Program-made: the position numbers and the translations under genes
The notes under the pieces: model-generated
The model's database searches: none
What the model saw: the letters and a program-made list of their open reading frames with translations, nothing else
Told to the model about the DNA's origin: nothing
Shown: positions 59,076-64,000 of the stretch, piece after piece
Position numbering within the stretch: position 1 is the stretch's first letter
Layout: each line of letters opens with the position of its first letter
NCBI GenBank assembly: GCA_023451735.1
Contig: JAEXYH010000066.1
Location: 1 to 64,000, forward strand
From: Pseudomonadota bacterium
GTDB lineage: Bacteria; Pseudomonadota; Alphaproteobacteria; Rhizobiales; Rhizobiaceae
DNA: 64,000 nucleotides
Direction of reading: 5' to 3'

Positions 59076-60245
59076 ATGAAGGCGATCACCTGGCACGGCA
59101 AGAACGATATCCGCTGCGAAAGCGTACCGGATCCGAAAATCCAGGACGACCAGGATGCGATCATCAAGGTAACCGCTTGTGCGATCTGTGGCTCGGACCT
59201 TCACATATTCGACGGCGTCATTCCCTCGATGGAGCATGGCGACATCATCGGGCATGAAACGATGGGCGAGGTCGTCGAGGTCGGTGCCAACAATAAGAAA
59301 TTGAAAATAGGAGACCGCGTTGTCGTGCCGTTCACGATCTCCTGCGGCGAATGTTTCTTTTGCAAACGAGGTTTCTATTCGGGTTGCGAACGCTCGAACC
59401 CGAATGCCGATAAAGCCGCAAAGCTTTGGGGGCATTCTCCGGCTGGACTGTTCGGCTATTCACATCTGCTAGGCGGTTTCTCAGGCGGGCAGGCGGAGTA
59501 TCTCCGTGTCCCATACGCGGATGTCGGGCCCATCAAGGTCCCAGACCATCTCAGCGACGATCAAGTCCTGTTTCTCTCCGACATCTTTCCAACCGGGTAC
59601 ATGGCCGCGGACTTTTGCAATCTGAAGGGAGGCGAGACGGTCGCTATATGGGGCTGTGGCCCAGTTGGTCAGTTTGCGATCCGCAGCGCCTTCATGCTGG
59701 GCGCGGAACGGGTCATCGCGATCGACACCGTTCCGGAGCGGATGGAAATGGCGCGGGAGGCCGGTGCCATAATCATCGATTTCCGGAATGAGGATGTCTA
59801 CGACCGGATTCAAGACCTGACGAGTGGACGTGGTGCCGACGCCTGCATTGACGCGGTCGGGACCGAACCTGACACGATGTCGGGATTCGATGCGATGGTG
59901 GATCGGGTCAAGGTTGCGACCTTCATGGGGACGGATCGACCGCACGTACTTCGTCAGGCGATCCATTGCTGCCGCAACTTCGGCACGGTGTCGATCGTCG
60001 GAGTCTACGGCGGCTTCGTTGACAAGATCCCGATGGGCTCCGCGATCAATCGCGGCCTGACATTCCGGATGGCACAAACCCCCGTGCAACACTATCTGCC
60101 GATCCTGCTTGAGCGTATCGAGAAGGGCGAGATTGATCCTTCCTTCGTGATCACACACAGCGCAAAGTTGGAGGACGGACCGGAGCTTTATAAGACCTTC
60201 CGGGCGAAGAAAGACGGCTGCATCAAGGTCGTAATGAAGCCCTAA
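59076..60245 (+). CDS. Zinc-dependent alcohol dehydrogenase (formaldehyde dehydrogenase-like)
   Basis: A 389-residue medium-chain dehydrogenase. Catalytic zinc ligands lie in CAICGSDLHIFDG and GHETMGEVVEVG, and the structural zinc lobe in CGECFFCKRGFYSGCE. The Rossmann motif is VAIWGCGPVGQFAIRSAFML. The type resembles glutathione-independent formaldehyde or sorbitol dehydrogenases; substrate not assigned. Start ATG 59076 follows GGAGGA at a good distance. It diverges from the SDR at 58180-58962 with paired EcfG-like promoters. Confidence 0.9.
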   Translation: MKAITWHGKNDIRCESVPDPKIQDDQDAIIKVTACAICGSDLHIFDGVIPSMEHGDIIGHETMGEVVEVGANNKKLKIGDRVVVPFTISCGECFFCKRGFYSGCERSNPNADKAAKLWGHSPAGLFGYSHLLGGFSGGQAEYLRVPYADVGPIKVPDHLSDDQVLFLSDIFPTGYMAADFCNLKGGETVAIWGCGPVGQFAIRSAFMLGAERVIAIDTVPERMEMAREAGAIIIDFRNEDVYDRIQDLTSGRGADACIDAVGTEPDTMSGFDAMVDRVKVATFMGTDRPHVLRQAIHCCRNFGTVSIVGVYGGFVDKIPMGSAINRGLTFRMAQTPVQHYLPILLERIEKGEIDPSFVITHSAKLEDGPELYKTFRAKKDGCIKVVMKP

Positions 60246-60418
60246 TGCAAGCGAATTGCCGAAGAGCCATGCCCGTACGTTCCTCTCAAAGGTCAAAGCG
60301 GACACGTCGGGAGAAAGATCCTCGAGTATCGTCAGATGCCACTGCATTGACGGAAATGATGCGAATTGGAAGGCCGCTGAACCGCCTATGGGCGCGGTCT
60401 ACGTGATGGTTAACGCGA

Positions 60419-60706
60419 ATGGATGACTTCACGTCCTGGATCGGTTCGATCGCCGCCGCCTTCACCTCCTTGTCTTACATTCCTCAGGTCCGCAAGGCGC
60501 TGCCTCGCGGATCGACAAGTGATCTGTCTTTGAAGATGCTTGCAGTGCTCACGTTCGGTCTCGCGACGTGGGTTGTGTATGGAGTGCTGAAGACTGACTG
60601 GGTCCTCGCCGTCGCCAATGCCGTCGGCGCTGGCCTTAGCGGGACGGTCCTCTTCTGCAAACTCCGCGACCTGCGTTCTCGAGCAAAGAGGCCGCCGAGT
60701 AGATGA
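60419..60706 (+). CDS. SemiSWEET-type transporter
   Basis: A 95-residue three-helix protein of the MtN3/PQ-loop family. The PQ motif is SLSYIPQVRKAL in helix 1, followed by SLKMLAVLTFGLATWVVYGV and LAVANAVGAGLSGTVLFCKL. These dimerise to form a sugar transporter, in the range of known bacterial SemiSWEETs. The 173 bases upstream show nothing else. The next gene is convergent. Confidence 0.85.
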   Translation: MDDFTSWIGSIAAAFTSLSYIPQVRKALPRGSTSDLSLKMLAVLTFGLATWVVYGVLKTDWVLAVANAVGAGLSGTVLFCKLRDLRSRAKRPPSR

Positions 60707-60804
60707 ACATCTCTGAGCTACTCTGGCGAATTAAGCCGAAGCGCTGAAGAATTTTCCAGGCGATGCGGTCCGGAGATGCAAGCGTCGAAGAGGTCAGCCT
60801 GCGA

Positions 60805-62212
60805 TCAGAATTTGATGACGGCTCGCAAGCCGACGACGGCAGCATTTTTGAGCCTCTTTCCTGCGTCGGTACTCAACGGGTCTGTCGCGCCACCACCTGG
60901 CCGAACAATATATTGAAGATTCGGCTGGACGCTTAGGCCCGATTTGATCTCATACTGGTATGCGGCAGTGATCATCGTCTCCGACGTCCGGCTTGGCCAA
61001 GTCTGCGAATAGAACCGTCGGAAGTCCGCATCCAAAGCCTGGGCTCTAGGCGAGACATGGCGTAGGCGATCGCCATCCCGACCTTGTCATTCGGCCGAGC
61101 GTCGGTCGGGCCGATCCATTCGAGCCCGCAATCGGCGTATAAATCGAGCAGGCTCCGGTCGGGCGGGCTGTGGGCGGCTCGAGCGAAAACGCCGATGCCG
61201 CGATCATCGTCTCCCGGCACCCGGTAAAGCTGCTGCTCGAAGACGGCCCAAACGCCGTAGTTTCCGGGCAAGGTCGCCGGCGATCCGGAAGACGAAGGGT
61301 CGGCCATCGACCGACCGTCGTCGCCGTATCGAAGGTCCGCGAAAGCGCCTGAGTGATGCCAGCCCCCGATCTTGAAAGCACCGGCGAGATGCTCGTCGCC
61401 CTTCTTGTTGTTCCACGCATATTGTAACTGCCCGAGCACTAGCGGCGGGTCGTTGATCCGGAAATTCAAGCCGTAGCGGTTGCGCTGTTGCGGGTCGCCC
61501 ACGCCCGGTCCTGCCGCATCGCCGTCGAATACGGCGGTTTGCAGCGACCAATCCTCACCAAGGTTCAGAGAGAGCCGTGCTCCAAGCGCCGCCAGGGGCG
61601 GAGACGGCCCTCCGCTCGGCAGAACGACGGACGTGATGGCCGGCCAGCCAAGCGAAGCATTGGTAAAGACTTCCGTGTACTTCGTGTTGAAGAATTCCGG
61701 GTCGGCAGCGAGTTGTCCGATCTTCAGAGAACCGACCGAATCCCATTTCTGCTCGAACCAGGCTTCGTAGAGGCGGGTCGTCGGAAGGGCTTCGATGCCG
61801 CTTACCACCATGAAATTCTGAAGGTAGCTTCGGGACAGGCCGTCGCCATGAATTGAAAAATGTTGGCGTGGAAGGTCAGTTGCCTGGCGTTGACGAGCCT
61901 CTCCATGTTGATGTCGACGGCCAGATTCAGTCGTCCTTCGTACACCGTCCCCTGCTTAGATCCGCCAGTGACGTTTCCAAGCGTTTCGCCGATGTAGGTC
62001 GCCGCGAACTTCACTCCGCGGTCCATGACTGGGTTCGGGAAGATACCAAGGGTCGTCTCTTCGATCGTGCTCTGGCCCGTGTCCGGATCCGCCGGCTTGT
62101 CGTTGTCCGTCTTTTTGTCCTCCTGTGCCCAGGCGGCCGCGAAGCTAAGGTGTGCGATGATCGTGACGACCAGCCACCCAAGAGACAGAGATGGCCATCG
62201 CCGTGATCTCAT
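60805..62212 (-). pseudogene. OprB-type porin broken by two single-base deletions
   Basis: ATG 62212 opens a signal peptide (WLVVTIIAHLSFAAAWAQED) and the first strands (ATYIGETLGNVTGGSKQG), then shifts frame after HANIFQ near 61850. The second part (VSGIEALPTTRLYEAWFEQK, WSLQTAVFDGDAAGPGVGDP) shifts again near 61060. The end, TMITAAYQYEIKSGLSVQPN, reaches a stop at 60805 after AVVGLRAVIKF. Adding one A and one C respectively restores a porin of about 468 residues. A sequencing error or gene death cannot be separated. OprB porins move sugars through the outer membrane. Confidence 0.75.
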
Positions 62213-62664
62213 TCCACGGCCTGGTCGGCCGCTCTACGGGCCTTCTCCCCGGTCCGTCGGACTGAATTTTCGCCCACCTTTTCGGCGGCCGCCCGCGCTT
62301 CGCATTTAGTCCGGATGTCCTCGAGCTCCTCGTCGGTCAGGTGCTCGATGCCGACGAACGAATTGTGCGCCGCGCTCGTCCGGATGAGTTCATCCAGCTT
62401 GACCTGGATGGCAGCGCCGTCCCGGTTCTGCGAATTCTGGATGAGGAACACCATCAGAAAGGTCACGATGGTCGTGCCGGTGTTGATGACGAGTTGCCAA
62501 GTGTCGGAGTAGCCGAAGAGCGGTCCCGTCACGGCCCAGATCACGACCACCGCGGACGCGATGGCAAATGTGGAGGCACGCCCCGCCAGCATCGACGTTT
62601 TGTTGGCAACGTCTCCGAACAGTCGGGCAAAGCCATGTGGCCGATCAGCCGTTTTTGTGTGCAT
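62209..62664 (-). CDS. Low-affinity iron permease family protein
   Basis: A 151-residue membrane protein with two helices (ASAVVVIWAVTGPLFGYSDT and ITFL-like GTTIVTFLMVFLIQNSQNRD). The motif IQNSQNRDGAAIQVKLDELI is diagnostic of the small Fet4-like low-affinity iron permease family. ATG 62664 is chosen as it precedes a typical N-terminus. The stop overlaps the porin start by 4 bases. Whether the bacterial protein transports iron has not been shown. Confidence 0.85.
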   Translation of the reverse strand: MHTKTADRPHGFARLFGDVANKTSMLAGRASTFAIASAVVVIWAVTGPLFGYSDTWQLVINTGTTIVTFLMVFLIQNSQNRDGAAIQVKLDELIRTSAAHNSFVGIEHLTDEELEDIRTKCEARAAAEKVGENSVRRTGEKARRAADQAVE

Positions 62665-62797
62665 CGTGATGTCTCCGGGTGCGACATTCGACCACATGCA
62701 GCCAAATCCGGAAAGGTAATTTTTAACTTCTGGGTGTCGGCTACCGGGCTGAGCCCTCAGTAGTCTCAGCATAATATTGAAGTTTTGCGGAGACATG

Positions 62798-63019
62798 ATG
62801 CCAATCATACGGCCCCGGACTAGCGAGGACGTTGAGAAGCTTGAGAAGTTAGCTGGCGATGGAGCGACGCTCCTGCGGGCTTGTGCAGCGCTTCGCAGGC
62901 CGGCATCGGCCGTCCAGAAAAAGGCACGCGAACTTGGCGTGCCACTGGCGGGCGTCCGGAAAGTACGGGCGGATCTGCAGGCGGCGGGAGTGCTCGAAGA
63001 AAAGCGAAGGCGACGATAG
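62798..63019 (+). CDS. Small helix-turn-helix-like protein (73 aa)
   Basis: A 73-residue basic protein (RPRTSEDVEKLEKLAGDGAT, then LLRACAALRRPASAVQKKAR and ELGVPLAGVRKVR). It is homologous in pattern to 51652-51861, including AVQK-AR and LPL(A/V)G. A DNA-binding role is inferred. A ribosome site (GCGGAG) favours ATG 62798. It is 66 bases upstream of an RHH gene. Confidence 0.6.
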   Translation: MPIIRPRTSEDVEKLEKLAGDGATLLRACAALRRPASAVQKKARELGVPLAGVRKVRADLQAAGVLEEKRRRR

Positions 63020-63085
63020 GGCAATATCTTCCGGATCGACCGCGGTCAGGCCTGATGGCTATCTTCGCCAGATCACGAGGCGCGT

Positions 63086-63343
63086 ATGAAATCTACCATC
63101 CAAAAGCGGTCGCTGGAGATCGCCGGGCACAAGACCAGCGTTAGTCTGGAGGATGAATTCTGGTCCGCGTTGAAGGAGATCGCGCGGGACGAGGGCGTCA
63201 ATGTTTTCGACCTGGCGACCAGGATCGATAAAGAACGAACTGCCCTTTCGAAGTCCAACCTGTCGTCTGCCATCCGCCTTTTTGTGCTAGATCACTACGT
63301 TAAGAGGGGACCGCCGGCCGGGGTCGGCGGTTTCCCGGATTAG
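63086..63343 (+). CDS. Ribbon-helix-helix domain protein
   Basis: An 85-residue protein of the RHH_4 type (KRSLEIAGHKTSVSLEDEFW, then ALKEIARDEGVNVFDLATRI and SSAIRLFVLDHYVKRG), paralogous to 51387-51683. A probable DNA-binding regulator; targets unknown. It precedes the PAS sensor gene by 13 bases and may be cotranscribed with it. Confidence 0.75.
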   Translation: MKSTIQKRSLEIAGHKTSVSLEDEFWSALKEIARDEGVNVFDLATRIDKERTALSKSNLSSAIRLFVLDHYVKRGPPAGVGGFPD

Positions 63344-63356
63344 CAAAGGGCGTGGC

Positions 63357-64000
63357 GTGACAGACGAAGGGGCCAGCTCGCTGAGAGATCGGGAGAATGA
63401 GCTCGCCGAGGTGCAGCGCATCGCGAAGGTCGGCGGCGTCGTCGTCCATCTCACGAACGGGTTCGAAAACAAGCGATCGCCCGAATATCTGGCCATTCAT
63501 GGACTTCCTCCTGAGGCGGTGAATGAGACGCACGAAGACTGGGTCAGGCGGCTTCATCCCGACGACCGAGAGCGAGCCGAGCGACAGTTCATCGAGATGC
63601 TCGAAGGCAAGGCCGAGCGCTATTCCTCACAATACCGTATCATCCGTCCCAGCGATGGCGAGGTGCGCTGGATAGCAGCCGAGGGGCGCATCGAGCGTGA
63701 TCCCGCCGGTCGGCCGATCAGGATGGTTGGCGCGCATATCGACGTCACCGAAAGAGCGCAGGCGCGTGAAATGCTCCGCGAAAGCGAGGAGCGGTTTCGG
63801 CTCATCGCCGACAGCGCGCCGGTCCCCATGTGGGTCACCCTGATGGATCGGACCCGAAGTTTCGCCAACAAGGCCTATGTGGAATTCGTCGGCGTCCCCT
63901 ACGAACAGGCGCTGACATTCGACTGGCGGACCATCCTCCATCCCGATGACGCCCAGCGCGTCGTGGAGGAAAGCATCGCCGGGGAGGCGTCTCTGAAACC
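63357..64000 (+). CDS. PAS-domain sensor protein (partial, runs off the window)
   Basis: A GTG-started frame (63357) of 214 codons to the window edge without a stop. Two PAS domains are visible: one at about residues 20-125 with the PAC end GRPIRMVGAHIDVTERAQAR, another starting at ESEERFRLIADSAPVPMWVT. Such N-termini belong to histidine kinases, diguanylate cyclases or phosphatases of the RsbP kind. The output domain lies outside. The gene may share a transcript with the RHH gene upstream. Confidence 0.8.
   Translation, partial: MTDEGASSLRDRENELAEVQRIAKVGGVVVHLTNGFENKRSPEYLAIHGLPPEAVNETHEDWVRRLHPDDRERAERQFIEMLEGKAERYSSQYRIIRPSDGEVRWIAAEGRIERDPAGRPIRMVGAHIDVTERAQAREMLRESEERFRLIADSAPVPMWVTLMDRTRSFANKAYVEFVGVPYEQALTFDWRTILHPDDAQRVVEESIAGEASLK

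Noticed and set aside
1..64000. Prophage, insertion sequence, integron, tRNA or rRNA genes
   Set aside because: No transposase, integrase, phage structural gene, tRNA-like cloverleaf or rRNA sequence was recognised on reading both strands; a covariance or HMM search would be decisive.

Overview
The window looks like a chromosomal segment of an alphaproteobacterium of the Bradyrhizobium / Rhodopseudomonas / Afipia / Tardiphaga group. This rests on high GC, many small hypothetical proteins of a kind I associate with that family, heme-copper oxidase and peptide-type ABC operons of rhizobial style, and palindromic intergenic elements. I recognise no tRNA, rRNA, CRISPR array, insertion sequence or phage module.

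Layout. 1-5 kb: secreted Gly-rich and Cys-rich small proteins, small single-helix membrane proteins, and a broken MFS transporter joined to the remnant of a Cys-rich gene. 4.1-8.6 kb: a YdcZ-type transporter, two proteins that look like OB-fold (BOF) proteins, a divergent two-component system whose response regulator has an in-frame TGA, and a CHASE3 membrane protein. 9.1-11.4 kb: a TonB-dependent siderophore receptor with a possible Irr box upstream. 11.6-16.9 kb: a heme-copper oxidase cluster (subunit I-III fusion, a subunit II without CuA ligands, CtaG-like and CopD-like proteins). 17.2-20.4 kb: an FdhF/YdeP-type molybdopterin oxidoreductase facing a formate/nitrite transporter. 20.7-33.5 kb: a GntR regulator diverging from a compact operon of eight genes: a five-gene peptide/nickel-type ABC transporter, an acyl-CoA ligase, a single-chain biotin-dependent acyl-CoA carboxylase and a hot-dog dehydratase. 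Together they suggest uptake, CoA activation, carboxylation and hydration of an unidentified carboxylic acid.

33.9-64 kb: a mosaic of mostly small genes. It includes SDR oxidoreductases with predicted Tat signals, NAD(P)HX dehydratase, TspO, a DUF4142 protein, an RsbQ-like hydrolase, a lone ATP-dependent DNA ligase, an H1-like protein, ribbon-helix-helix proteins, a zinc alcohol dehydrogenase, SemiSWEET, a frameshifted OprB-type porin, a small low-affinity iron permease homologue, and the start of a PAS sensor protein. Many of these genes are preceded at about 28-46 bases by GGAAC-N16-NNTT, close to the alphaproteobacterial EcfG consensus GGAAC-N16/17-CGTT. The best copy (37407-37431) is exact and several are arranged back to back. 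I infer that much of this half, and the Gly-rich/small-membrane-protein pairs at the left end, belongs to a general stress regulon.

Several genes are interrupted by single-base deletions in short runs or by one stop codon. Consensus sequencing error and genuine decay cannot be separated from this sequence alone.
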